Positions 47,569 to 56,933 of a stretch of DNA of 64,000 nucleotides are shown one piece after another. A program made the position numbers and the translations under genes. Each line of letters starts with the position of its first letter. Positions within the stretch are counted from its first letter, which is position 1. This stretch comes from Mesostigma viride (Eukaryota; Streptophyta; Mesostigmatophyceae; Mesostigmatales; Mesostigmataceae). The notes under the pieces are model-generated. The model worked only from the letters and a program-made list of their open reading frames with translations. It was not told where the DNA came from and ran no database searches. The DNA lies in assembly GCA_009746045.1 (NCBI GenBank), contig RPFO01000702.1:743501-807500 (forward strand), given 5' to 3'.

Positions 47569-48834
47569 ATGGTATATATAAGCCTGGGCTCCAATTTGGG
47601 GAATCGTATAAATAATTTAAGAACAGCATCTGCCTTTCTAATACAACGCTGTTTGCATAACACTACTTGTTCTATAGTGCTAGAAACAGAAGCTATTTTA
47701 CCGGAAAATGCGCCAATTGAGTGGAACAAACCGTTTTTAAATATGATAGTTTCGGGAGAAACAGAGTTATCACCTAGTGAATTGCTTGCAGCTTTAAAAT
47801 CCATTGAAACTGAAATGGGAAGGCCTGAATTTTACGAGTTATGGTCACCTCGGATTATTGATTTGGATATTCTTCTTTGGGATAAACTAGAAATTAACTC
47901 TTCTGACCTCAAAATTCCCCATCCTGAGTTAGCTAATCGGCCTTTCTTGCATCATCTTCTTGCTCTTATGGGGTTAAAAGCCTGGCAAAATGTTGGATTT
48001 TCTCCTTCATTTAAGAAAAGCTTGGTATTATCGCCTCAATTAGTAGGTGTGGTAAATGTTACGCATGATTCCTTTTCGGATGGAGGTAATTTTAGCCAAA
48101 CTGATAAAGCGATTCAGCAAGTGCTAAAACTAGCCGCTGATGGAGCTAGTATCATTGAAATTGGGGCGCAATCTACGAGACCAGGAGCAGTTATAGCTGG
48201 CCCTGATCAGGAGTATAATAAATTAAAACCGGTTCTCGATAATATTATACAATTTATGCAAGATCGGACACTAACTATTAGTATTGACACGTTTTGGCCT
48301 TCAGTAATAAGTAAACTCCTCGAAAATTATCCTGTTGCGTGGATTAATGATGTAAAAGGTGAACTTGACGATGATACATTAAAATTAATAGCCGTCAAAA
48401 ATTGCAAATTATGCTTAATGCACTCTCTTAGCATTCCACCAACTAAGGAAGTCATCATTTCACTGGAAAAAAGACCTATAGATGTTATTGTAGAATGGGG
48501 AAAGGCTTATATTGATCGATTGCTTACGCTCGGGTTTTCTCTTGATCAGATTATCCTAGATCCTGGTATCGGTTTTGGTAAATCCATTTATCAAAATATT
48601 GAAATCTTGCAAAAGGTAGTTGAGCTTCAAAAACTAGGAGTCAAAATAATGATGGGCCATTCCAGAAAATCCTATCTTAGTGCTTTTACTTGTCGAACTG
48701 CAGTTCACAGAGATATAGAAACTATAGCTGTTTCTTGTTTTTTGGCAGAAAAAGTTGATTTCTTACGAGTGCATAATATAGAAGATCATATGCATTTTTT
48801 AGCTGTCTATAAAAATTTTGCTCAAAGGATATAA
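47569..48834 (+). CDS. folKP: Fused HPPK-DHPS (FolK-FolP)
   Basis: 421 residues. Residues 1-140 are HPPK: SLGSNLGNR, NMIVSGET, ETEMGRPEF and IDLDILLW. Residues about 158-421 are dihydropteroate synthase: VGVVNVTHDSFSDGGNF (usually TPDSFSDGG; here Pro is His), IGAQSTRPGA, NDVKG, DPGIGFGKS and MGHSRKSYLS. The two steps make dihydropteroate from 6-hydroxymethyl-dihydropterin and pABA. Fusion of folK and folP is known in plants, fungi and some Chlamydia/Rickettsia. It starts 3 bp after folB and its stop overlaps the folA start by 1 bp. Confidence 0.94.
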   Translation: MVYISLGSNLGNRINNLRTASAFLIQRCLHNTTCSIVLETEAILPENAPIEWNKPFLNMIVSGETELSPSELLAALKSIETEMGRPEFYELWSPRIIDLDILLWDKLEINSSDLKIPHPELANRPFLHHLLALMGLKAWQNVGFSPSFKKSLVLSPQLVGVVNVTHDSFSDGGNFSQTDKAIQQVLKLAADGASIIEIGAQSTRPGAVIAGPDQEYNKLKPVLDNIIQFMQDRTLTISIDTFWPSVISKLLENYPVAWINDVKGELDDDTLKLIAVKNCKLCLMHSLSIPPTKEVIISLEKRPIDVIVEWGKAYIDRLLTLGFSLDQIILDPGIGFGKSIYQNIEILQKVVELQKLGVKIMMGHSRKSYLSAFTCRTAVHRDIETIAVSCFLAEKVDFLRVHNIEDHMHFLAVYKNFAQRI

Positions 48835-49331
48835 TGTTGAAATCAAGAAAAGCCATAGGAATTATGGCCGCAACAAAGGAAGGAATAATTGGCAAGGGAA
48901 ATGTATTGCCTTGGCATTATCCGGAAGAGCTTGAGTATTTTAGGTCGACTACTGATGGGCATACTATCATTATGGGGCGTAAAACCTACGAGGCGATGCC
49001 GCAAGGAATTTTTTCTAGTAGAAAAGCCATTATTTTTTCTAAAAATCCCAACGAGCTTGATGCTAAGCCTGGAATATTTGTTAAATCCTTGGAAGAATAT
49101 TTTGATGTTATTCAGGGTCTAGGTGAGGATGAAAAAATATTTATGATAGGCGGAGCAGAAATTGCTCATTTATTTTTAAAGCATAAACTGATATCATCTT
49201 TTATCTTAACAAGAATCCACCGTTTATATTCAGGTGATACCTACCTTGATTTAAACTATTTTAAAGGGTGGAGGGAAAATGTTTTAAAGTCCTCTCCACA
49301 CTATACTATTCTACAACTAACAAATATATGA
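48834..49331 (+). CDS. folA: Dihydrofolate reductase FolA
   Basis: 165 residues, standard. Begins with IGIMAATKEGIIGKGNVLPWHYPEELEYF (in part, about 8-26), the NADPH/substrate M20-like loop and helix; TIIMGRKTYEAMP (about 44-56); FMIGGAEIA (near 102-110). Reduces dihydrofolate to tetrahydrofolate. Start codon ATG overlaps the folKP stop (ATAATG). Confidence 0.95.
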   Translation: MLKSRKAIGIMAATKEGIIGKGNVLPWHYPEELEYFRSTTDGHTIIMGRKTYEAMPQGIFSSRKAIIFSKNPNELDAKPGIFVKSLEEYFDVIQGLGEDEKIFMIGGAEIAHLFLKHKLISSFILTRIHRLYSGDTYLDLNYFKGWRENVLKSSPHYTILQLTNI

Positions 49332-49340
49332 GGAAATTTT

Positions 49341-49997
49341 ATGAAATTTTGTCTAACCCTTAATAATTTACTGGAAGAATTACATTTATTAAAACATCCT
49401 GTTTACCAATCATGGAATGAAGGAACATTGACGCTTGATACGTTAAAAATTTACGCAAAGGAATATTATCACCATGTTGCTGCTTTTCCCCGTTACATTA
49501 GTCAAATCCATTCTTTTTGTCCTGATATTTCAGATAGGCAGGTTTTACTGGAAAATTTGATAGATGAAGAAAAAGGAGAAAATAATCATCCTGAATTATG
49601 GTTACGTTTTGCCGAAGGTCTTGGGGTTTCAAGGAAAGAAGTCAAACAGCTTCCTGAATTATCTACAACAAAAGAGCTCGTTGAAGGTTATTTTGAGTTA
49701 GTTAAAACTGATTATGCTACAGGCCTTGGTGCTTTATATGCTTACGAGAGGCAAACACCAGAAGTGTCGAAATCTAAAATTGACGGCTTGAAAAAGCATT
49801 ATTCTGTTTGTGATGAAAAAACGTTAGAGTTCTTCTCTATTCACCAAACAGCAGATGAATGGCATACGGAGGAGCTAATCGGTCTTATTGACCGCTTAAG
49901 CAAAAGCGAGCAGGAAAAAGTTGCCCACGGAGCGATGAAAGGAGCGAGATTATTATGGTCTTTTCTTGATGGAATGGCTGAATGTCATGCGAATTGA
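49341..49997 (+). CDS. CADD-like pABA synthesis protein (TenA/PqqC-fold)
   Basis: 218 residues. The helical TenA/PqqC superfamily fold with metal-binding positions matching Chlamydia CADD: EEKGENNH (E..H), YERQTPE, and HQTADEWHTEE giving His-Asp-His. CADD (Chlamydia CT610) is an established self-sacrificing diiron enzyme that makes para-aminobenzoate from its own tyrosine, replacing pabABC. Candidate tyrosines lie in the IYAKEYYHH helix and SKSKIDGLKKHY carries a candidate catalytic Lys. Position between folA and the FolC-like gene supports this role. Confidence 0.88.
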   Translation: MKFCLTLNNLLEELHLLKHPVYQSWNEGTLTLDTLKIYAKEYYHHVAAFPRYISQIHSFCPDISDRQVLLENLIDEEKGENNHPELWLRFAEGLGVSRKEVKQLPELSTTKELVEGYFELVKTDYATGLGALYAYERQTPEVSKSKIDGLKKHYSVCDEKTLEFFSIHQTADEWHTEELIGLIDRLSKSEQEKVAHGAMKGARLLWSFLDGMAECHAN

Positions 49998-50733
49998 AGC
50001 TATAAAAACTCATAAAGTTGATATAAGTGACTCTCTGGCAGCGATTTTAGATGGATATATAAAATCCGTATGTGATGAAGATATAATAATTATCACTTCA
50101 AAAATTATTAGCATACTGCAAGGACGTTTGGTTTCCAAAGAGACGATAGATAAGCGTTTGCTTGTTCAGCAAGAGGCTGATTTAATATTGAAAACGGAGA
50201 GAAATCCTTACGATCTATATTTAACAATTAAAGGAGGAGTGCTTATACCTTCTGCCGGTATAGACGAGTCTAATGTTGATGGATATTATGTTTTATATCC
50301 TAAAGATATCCAGGGAACAGCTGCCTGGATTTGGAAATACATAAAAGAACAACATAATATACAAAAACTTGGTGTTGTAATTACTGACAGTCATACAACT
50401 ATAATGAGGAGAGGTGTAACCGGTATTGCGCTTGGGTGGTGTGGGTTTGAGCCGCTTTATTCTTATATAAATAAACCTGATTTATGTGGTAAACCGCTCC
50501 GAGTTACGCAGGTTAATATTCTTGATTCTTTGGCTACTTCCGCGGTTTTCGTTATGGGAGAAGGTAATGAACAGACTCCTCTAGCTCTCATTAAAGATGC
50601 TCCCAAAATTTCTTTCCTTAATAGAGTGCCAACTTTAGAAGAAGAACAAAAGGTGGTAATCCCTATGGAGGAAGATCTTTATGCTCCACTTTTGCGCAGC
50701 TCTCAGTGGATAAGAAATGTAAAGGCAAAATAA
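49987..50733 (+). CDS. CofE-like dihydrofolate:glutamate ligase (FolC2-type)
   Basis: 248 residues from the ATG at 49987, which overlaps the CADD-like gene by 11 bp; a longer start at 49966 exists but adds a sequence unlike the family. Blocks seen: DEDIIIITSKIIS, VITDSHTT and RRGVTGIALGWCG, typical of F420:L-glutamate ligase fold (COG1478). In Chlamydia the CT611 member is established as replacing FolC. Last gene of the folate operon. No canonical folC is present in the window. Confidence 0.85.
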   Translation: MRIEAIKTHKVDISDSLAAILDGYIKSVCDEDIIIITSKIISILQGRLVSKETIDKRLLVQQEADLILKTERNPYDLYLTIKGGVLIPSAGIDESNVDGYYVLYPKDIQGTAAWIWKYIKEQHNIQKLGVVITDSHTTIMRRGVTGIALGWCGFEPLYSYINKPDLCGKPLRVTQVNILDSLATSAVFVMGEGNEQTPLALIKDAPKISFLNRVPTLEEEQKVVIPMEEDLYAPLLRSSQWIRNVKAK

Positions 50734-50885
50734 TTTCGTAATTAGTCATTTTGTGCTTGATATTTCTTACCTATTTTGTATTTTACTATTTGTACATTTA
50801 GCAACTAATCCAGAAAAACAATAACGAGCTATATACTCTTTTATAGTTTTAGATTGTTTTTGTGAGCTATTAAGGTGTATAATAA

Positions 50886-50960
50886 GCGGGTGTAGCTCAG
50901 GGGTAGAGCGCTACCTTGCCAAGGTCGAAGTCGAGGGTTCGAATCCCTTCACCCGCTCCA
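50886..50960 (+). tRNA. tRNA-Gly (anticodon GCC), CCA encoded
   Basis: Acceptor arms GCGGGTG and CACCCGC, D-arm TAGCTCAGGGGTAGAGCG, anticodon loop TTGCCAA with GCC, T-arm GGTTCGAATCC, and CCA encoded at 50958-50960. Confidence 0.97.
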
Positions 50961-51002
50961 CTGGCTCTTTATTTTTTGTTAAAACTTTAAGAGGTTTTTA
51001 TC

Positions 51003-52181
51003 ATGTCGAAGTATAATCTGCCTGCAGTTTTTGCTCTGATCATTTATCCAATCTTTATTATTACACTTGGTGTAAATTATGCACTTGACCATCAAGTAGG
51101 TTGGTTTGAAGGATTACTGTTTATTGGGGGATACTATATATGTAACATTACTGTCGGTGTTGGTTTGCATAGATTATGGTCGCATGATTCTTACAAAATA
51201 AATAAATATGTAGAATTTGTTCTGATTCTCTTGTCCGCCGGTACATTACAAGGTCCTGCACTATCCTGGGCTTCTAATCATTTTAAACACCATACCTATA
51301 CCGACACTGATCTTGATCCTCATTCTCCTCTTAAATATAAAAGTAAAGTAAGAGGTTTTTGGTGGTCACACATGGGCTGGATGCTTGAAGGAGAAGGAAG
51401 TTATAAGTCAATCGATAAGCTCACTATGGTAAAGCTAGGCAGAAATAAATTACTCAGATGGCAGTTAAAATATTATTGGATGATTGCCGTATTTATGAAT
51501 ACGGCAGTGCCTGCTCTTATCGGGTTCGCCTGTGGTCATACTGTTTTAGCAGCGTATGCAGGTTTCATATTTATTGGGCTTGGGCGTGCTGTGCAACAGC
51601 AAGTAACATTTTTTGTTAATTCCCTTTGTCATTTTGCTGGGACACAAAAATATGTTCAAGGCACTTCAGGTGACATATGGTGGCTTGCCCTGCTTTTACT
51701 AGGAGAAAATTGGCACAACTACCATCATGCTTTCCCTTCGGATTACAGAAATGGGGCTAAATGGTATCAATTTGATGTACACAAATGGATAATATATTTG
51801 ATGAGCGTATTTGGTCTGGCTTGGGATTTAAAAAGGACTGCAAAAGTTAGAGTTGAAGCAAAAGCTTCCCAAACTATGCAGCAGTATATAAATTTACGAA
51901 AAGAACAACTTGAGTCAATGAATGCTAAAATAACAGAGCTTGCTTTAAGTATTCAAAACAGACTTAGCGAAATAGAAAAAAGTAACTTAGGACAGAAGTT
52001 TATTAGTTCTTTAATTAAAATACAAGATAATTTGACCACCATAGCCCAGCAGCTAAATCAACAGTTGAAGAATTTTGAAAATCCTTCCGAGAATATTGTA
52101 AAGATTATAAATAAGGAAGTAAAGAAAATTGAAGATTCTTGGCAGAGGCTTTATAGCGAGCTTGAAATGCAAAAAAACTAA
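51003..52181 (+). CDS. Acyl-CoA/acyl-lipid delta-9 fatty acid desaturase with coiled-coil tail
   Basis: 392 residues. Residues about 1-280 are a membrane-bound desaturase with the three histidine boxes: HRLWSH (about 57-62), HFKHH (about 92-96) and HNYHHAFP (about 241-248), which bind the di-iron centre. About four membrane segments surround them. Residues about 285-392 form a long amphipathic helical tail (AKITELALSIQNRLSEIEK) not typical of bacterial delta-9 enzymes, which usually end near 300-320. It introduces a double bond into acyl chains in the membrane. A good GAGG ribosome binding site precedes the ATG. Confidence 0.93.
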   Translation: MSKYNLPAVFALIIYPIFIITLGVNYALDHQVGWFEGLLFIGGYYICNITVGVGLHRLWSHDSYKINKYVEFVLILLSAGTLQGPALSWASNHFKHHTYTDTDLDPHSPLKYKSKVRGFWWSHMGWMLEGEGSYKSIDKLTMVKLGRNKLLRWQLKYYWMIAVFMNTAVPALIGFACGHTVLAAYAGFIFIGLGRAVQQQVTFFVNSLCHFAGTQKYVQGTSGDIWWLALLLLGENWHNYHHAFPSDYRNGAKWYQFDVHKWIIYLMSVFGLAWDLKRTAKVRVEAKASQTMQQYINLRKEQLESMNAKITELALSIQNRLSEIEKSNLGQKFISSLIKIQDNLTTIAQQLNQQLKNFENPSENIVKIINKEVKKIEDSWQRLYSELEMQKN

Positions 52182-52264
52182 TTATATTATAAGAAACTAT
52201 TTTAATGCAGAATGAGGAGATGATTTGTAATTGTCTCCTCATTCTACATTAAAAAGCCTATATT

Positions 52265-52603
52265 ATGGCCACAAGTGAATTTGTAAATTACGTAGTTGAT
52301 CTACTAGCACCCTATGGTTATATAAGGGTACGACCCATGTTCGGTGGACATTCTGTTTATAGAGATGGCGTAATTGTTGCAATAATTGTAGGTGAGGAAT
52401 TGTATTTTAAAGTTAATGAACAATCTGTTTGCGACTACAGAAATAGGGGATCAAAGCCTTTTACTTATAAAGCTAGGGATAAGGTAATTAATATATCATA
52501 TTGGCAAGTACCTTTAGATATTATGGAAGATAAAGAGTTGTTTGGTAATTGGTTAGATGTAGCTTATCAAATTTCCCTTAATACCAAAAATAAGAAAAGT
52601 TAG
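52265..52603 (+). CDS. TfoX N-terminal domain family protein
   Basis: 112 residues containing VRPMFGGHSVYRDGVIVAIIVGEELYFK (in part, about 21-40), the TfoX/Sxy N-domain motif, and a C-terminal WLDVAY helix. It lacks the C-terminal DNA-binding-like domain of full TfoX/Sxy. In gamma-proteobacteria Sxy controls competence; here the role is unknown. Stands alone 84 bp after the desaturase. Confidence 0.83.
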   Translation: MATSEFVNYVVDLLAPYGYIRVRPMFGGHSVYRDGVIVAIIVGEELYFKVNEQSVCDYRNRGSKPFTYKARDKVINISYWQVPLDIMEDKELFGNWLDVAYQISLNTKNKKS

Positions 52604-52995
52604 ATTGTAGTTATAAAATTATTTTATAGAACCACACGGTATAAAAGTTCTATATGTTCTATATGTTAATATTCAAATTCTGGGTAAGGACATAAATAAG
52701 AGATATGTAAAATACAGAATATACTAAAGATATTGTATCTTAAAAAACAAACTTGGTTTAGTAAAAAGCAAAAACTTGTTATTAGCTATATTGACTTACT
52801 AGATTAATGAAAGAACCAAATCGTTAATAGCCAAATCCTCAGAAGTGTTATAATACGCTTCGTTTTTGCCTTTTTATAAAAGCTTATTGTTGCTAATTGC
52901 TTAGCCGTGCTTAGATAAAATGAAAGAAATTGTAGACTTTTAGCAATAAAATGTTTAAATTGCAGTAACCTTTGTAAACCAATAATAAATAAAGC
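52604..52995. other. Spacer before typA
   Basis: 392 bp. A TATAAT hexamer at 52849-52854 lies about 142 bp upstream of typA with no clear -35. A 91-codon minus ORF here is judged spurious. No gene recognised. Confidence 0.35.
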
Positions 52996-54816
52996 ATGAC
53001 CTCTAATATTAGAAACGTAGCAATCATTGCTCACGTCGATCACGGCAAAACTACGCTTATAGATACTATGCTCAGGCAAAGTGGTTTATTTCGTGATAAC
53101 CAGGAAGTAGCAGAAAGAGCTATGGATTCAAACGATTTGGAAAGGGAACGGGGGATAACCATTTTAGCTAAATGTACTTCCGTTAATTGGAACGATACAA
53201 AAATTAATATTGTAGATACACCAGGTCATGCGGATTTTGGCGGTGAAGTTGAGCGGATTTTATCTATGGTAGATGGAGTAGTATTACTTGTTGATGCGGC
53301 AGAAGGTCCTATGCCGCAAACAAAATTTGTTCTTGGAAAAGCCCTAAAGATCGGGTTAAAACCTATTGTTGTAATCAATAAAATTGACCGTAGCGATGCA
53401 AGGGAAACTGAAGTTTTAGACGAAGTGTTTGAGTTGTTTATGTCCCTAGATGCAACTAATGAGCAGCTGGATTTTCCTATTATTTATGCTTCTGGCAGAA
53501 ATGGTTGGGCAGTTCGTGACCTAGCTGGGGTACGCCAAGATGTGTCTGATTTATTTAATACTATAATAGAACACGTTAGGCCTCCGGAGTCAGAACCTGA
53601 TGCTCCTTTTTCAATGATTGTCACAACTAGGGAATATGATTCTTATTTAGGAAGGATTCTAACAGGTAGAATCAAAACCGGTACTGCAAAGATTAATACT
53701 CCTATCAAGGTTATGAGTATGGATGGCAAAGTAATCGAGAATGGCAGAATAACTAAAATGCTAAGTTTTAAGGGATTAGATAGGATACCTATCCAGACAG
53801 CGATTGCCGGCGATGTTATTGCAATTGCTGGCCTTGAGAGTGCAAGTGTCGCAGACACGATTTGTTCTCCGGAAGTGGAGCTTCCTTTAGAAGCCCAGCC
53901 TATAGATCCGCCAACTCTTTCCATGATATTTTCCATTAATGATTCTCCTTTAGCTGGGAGGGAAGGTGATAAATTAACTTCTAGAGTTTTAAGGGCAAGA
54001 TTAATGAGAGAGGCAGAGGGGAACGTAGCTATTACTATCTCAGAAACTGCTCAAACTGATTCTTTTGAAGTAGCTGGTCGTGGGGAGCTGCAGATGGGTG
54101 TACTGATTGAAACTATGAGAAGAGAAGGATTTGAACTTTCAATTAGCAGGCCAGCTGTATTATATAAAACTGATGAAGTTACAGGCGAAAGGCTAGAACC
54201 TATGGAAGAAGTACAGATTGATGTAGATTCTGAATATGTAGGTTCTGTAGTTGAATCAATGAATCTGCGCAAGGGGCAAATGGTTGACATGCGTTCTACT
54301 GGTGCGGGTAAAACACGTTTATTATTTATTGCTCCATCAAGGGGATTAATAGGTTATCATGGTCCATTTTTAACAGAAACTAGAGGAACGGGGATTATGA
54401 GCAGAATATATCATTCCTATGCTCCTTATTGTGGTAAAATTGAAGGAAGAAGAAATGGGGTTTTGATATCAACTGAAGATGGCGAAGCAGTTGCGTATGG
54501 TTTGTGGCAACTTGAAGATAGAGGTCAGATGTTTATTACTCCTGGAATCTCAGTATATAAAGGTATGATCATTGGTGAACACACACGTGACAATGATTTA
54601 GAGGTTAATCCGCTTCGGTCAAAACAACTAACTAATATGAGAACCACTAGCAAAGATGAAGCTGTACGCTTAACTCCACCACGTTTAATGGCATTGGAAC
54701 AGGCCATTGCTTATATTCAAGATGACGAACGAGTTGAAGTTACCCCAAAATCAATAAGGTTGCGCAAGATGTATCTTGATCCTAATCAAAGGAAAAGAAT
54801 GGTAAAAAAAGGTTAA
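52996..54816 (+). CDS. typA: Translational GTPase BipA/TypA
   Basis: 606 residues, normal. G1 AHVDHGKTTLID (about 12-23), switch region RERGITILAK (about 49-58), G3 DTPGHADFGGEV (about 73-84), G4 NKIDR (about 128-132). Domains II and III follow, then the BipA-specific C-terminal domain with RNGVLIS and GEHTRDNDLEVNP. Ribosome-binding GTPase involved in 50S assembly and stress responses. Confidence 0.97.
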   Translation: MTSNIRNVAIIAHVDHGKTTLIDTMLRQSGLFRDNQEVAERAMDSNDLERERGITILAKCTSVNWNDTKINIVDTPGHADFGGEVERILSMVDGVVLLVDAAEGPMPQTKFVLGKALKIGLKPIVVINKIDRSDARETEVLDEVFELFMSLDATNEQLDFPIIYASGRNGWAVRDLAGVRQDVSDLFNTIIEHVRPPESEPDAPFSMIVTTREYDSYLGRILTGRIKTGTAKINTPIKVMSMDGKVIENGRITKMLSFKGLDRIPIQTAIAGDVIAIAGLESASVADTICSPEVELPLEAQPIDPPTLSMIFSINDSPLAGREGDKLTSRVLRARLMREAEGNVAITISETAQTDSFEVAGRGELQMGVLIETMRREGFELSISRPAVLYKTDEVTGERLEPMEEVQIDVDSEYVGSVVESMNLRKGQMVDMRSTGAGKTRLLFIAPSRGLIGYHGPFLTETRGTGIMSRIYHSYAPYCGKIEGRRNGVLISTEDGEAVAYGLWQLEDRGQMFITPGISVYKGMIIGEHTRDNDLEVNPLRSKQLTNMRTTSKDEAVRLTPPRLMALEQAIAYIQDDERVEVTPKSIRLRKMYLDPNQRKRMVKKG

Positions 54817-54899
54817 TTTTGTAATTAGTTATTGATATATATAATAAATCTTGTAGAGGTTGAGGCTTCGATTTTTAAATGAGTAGGTAATAGGAAATT

Positions 54900-56891
54900 A
54901 TGCCAGGTTCAGAGTCAGAACAAAATGTCCCATATATAAAGGGGCAAATATCCTTGCCAGAAGTGACGGTAAAAGCAGTATTGGTAGGTGTAATCCTAGC
55001 GGCAATATTTACAATGTCTAGTCTTTATATAGGCTTGAAATTTGCTCGCACTGTGGCTGCTTCTATTCCTGCTGCATTATTATCCTTGATGATATTTAAG
55101 GCATTCAAAAAAACTAACATACTCGAAAATGTTGTCGTTCAAACTATTGCTTCCGCAGGTGAGGGTGTTGCATCGATGGCGGCGTTTTGCATTACGGCAA
55201 TTTTATTATCGGGTTATTGGCAAGAGTTTAAGTATTTAGATACAATGCTGATATTAGGCCTTGGCGGTATACTTGGAGTTTTTATGTCTATACCACTGCG
55301 CAATATTATGATTGTTAAGGAAAAAATGCCATATCCGGAAGGGATAGCAGTAGCAGAAGTTCTTATTTCCGGTGAAAGTAAAGGGTATGCAACAAAATTG
55401 TTACTTAAAGGCTCTTTCATATCGGCGTTAATTACTTTAGCCCAAACTGGATTTAAGATAGGTTCTGATTTTGTGATGTATGGAATCAAAACATTTGGTT
55501 CTGTTTTTGGGGTAAGTGTCGTTCTTTCTCCTTTATCGTTAGGAGCAGGTTATATTATAGGGTTGGGTAGTAGCTTGATAATGCTAATTGGAGCCTTGGT
55601 AGCTAATTTTGTAGTTTTACCGTATTTAGGCCTAACATATAGCAGCGAAATCGCTTCTATGGAGCCTGTGCCGTTATTAATAGCCCTGCAGAAGCAATAT
55701 CTTAGATATGTAGCCGTAGGGGTGATGATGATAGGGTCTTTGTGGTCATTAGTAGCAATATTTCCGACGATCAAAAAGGCTGTTACGCTAGGTATTGTAG
55801 GCTCAACTCATATGGCTTCATCAGCGCATCTTAGAACAGATAGAGATATACCTGTTTTTTGGGTTGTTACTGGTATATTTTTGGTATCGATTCTAATCGG
55901 TATGTTTTTTTATTGTACTTTATCCAGTACTAGTTTTAGTTTTGGTTATAAACTTATTGTTTCTAGTTTTGCTACTTTAGCGGTTATTATAATTGGCTTT
56001 GTTATGTCCTCCGTTGCATCCCAGCTTGTGGGAATTTTAGGGACGACTTCATTACCAGCATCGGGGTTATGCCTAGCGACTATTATATTATTTGTTTCTG
56101 TTATATCACCGGTTTTAGCTACGGAAGGTAGTAGCCATATAATGGATATAACTATTATTGGTATGACTCTAGTTTTTACTTCTGTTGTTGGGTCTGCGCT
56201 AGTCCTGAGTGGAGATAATATGCAGGACTTAAAAACCGGCTATTTAATAGGGGCAACTCCTTGGAAACAACAGCTAGTATTACTTATAGGCGTTTTAGTA
56301 GCAGTTGTTACTACACCGTTTGTCCTCCAAACGATGTTTGAGGCTTATGGAATTGGTGACATGATGCCCCGTCCTGATATGAATCCCGCCAAAGCTCTTT
56401 CTGCTCCGCAAGCTATGCTTATTGCATCCGTAACTAAAGGACTACTTGTAGGTCAGCTTCCTTGGCCTATGGTCAATTCCGGAATTATTATAGGTATAAT
56501 AATAATTATTATTGATTTAATTCTTTCTAAGTCTTTTGCTAATTTAAGATTACCTATCATGACTTTTGCAGCTGGGTTTTATTTGCCTATGGGTATTTCG
56601 GTAGCGTTCTTTTTTGGCGGCTTACTTCGTTATTGTGTGTCTAAAAGTAAAAATTCTAAGAATTCACAGGAAAATGGGGTGATGATAGCCTCGGGATTTA
56701 TTGCAGGGGAAGCTATCATGGGAGCGTTACTTAGTATACCTTTTGCTTTGTACAAAGATGCAAATATCCTAGCACTTCCTTTTGGTTTAAGCAGTTTCAG
56801 CCAAGACGTAATAGGTATTATTATTTTTGTCATTTCTGCATGGTTATTTTGGAAAATTACCAAATCTGACAAAAATGTGGTATTATCGTAG
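54900..56891 (+). CDS. OPT-family oligopeptide transporter
   Basis: 663 residues with about 14-16 membrane segments. The N-terminal SLPEVTVKAVLVGVILAAIF, GLKFARTVAASIPAALLS (about 46-63) and MPYPEGIAVAEVLISGES (about 145-162) are characteristic of the OPT/YSL superfamily. Predicted proton-coupled importer of peptides or metal chelates; the substrate is not determinable. It is plausible as a nutrient scavenger for an intracellular bacterium. Separate from typA by 83 bp. Confidence 0.88.
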   Translation: MPGSESEQNVPYIKGQISLPEVTVKAVLVGVILAAIFTMSSLYIGLKFARTVAASIPAALLSLMIFKAFKKTNILENVVVQTIASAGEGVASMAAFCITAILLSGYWQEFKYLDTMLILGLGGILGVFMSIPLRNIMIVKEKMPYPEGIAVAEVLISGESKGYATKLLLKGSFISALITLAQTGFKIGSDFVMYGIKTFGSVFGVSVVLSPLSLGAGYIIGLGSSLIMLIGALVANFVVLPYLGLTYSSEIASMEPVPLLIALQKQYLRYVAVGVMMIGSLWSLVAIFPTIKKAVTLGIVGSTHMASSAHLRTDRDIPVFWVVTGIFLVSILIGMFFYCTLSSTSFSFGYKLIVSSFATLAVIIIGFVMSSVASQLVGILGTTSLPASGLCLATIILFVSVISPVLATEGSSHIMDITIIGMTLVFTSVVGSALVLSGDNMQDLKTGYLIGATPWKQQLVLLIGVLVAVVTTPFVLQTMFEAYGIGDMMPRPDMNPAKALSAPQAMLIASVTKGLLVGQLPWPMVNSGIIIGIIIIIIDLILSKSFANLRLPIMTFAAGFYLPMGISVAFFFGGLLRYCVSKSKNSKNSQENGVMIASGFIAGEAIMGALLSIPFALYKDANILALPFGLSSFSQDVIGIIIFVISAWLFWKITKSDKNVVLS

Positions 56892-56933
56892 GGAAGGGTA
56901 TTTCTTTAATCTTTTTTTATAAGTTGTGGTTAT

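Noticed and set aside
50878-50883. TATAAT just before tRNA-Gly
   Set aside because: Only 2 bp before the mature 5' end, too close to serve as its -10.
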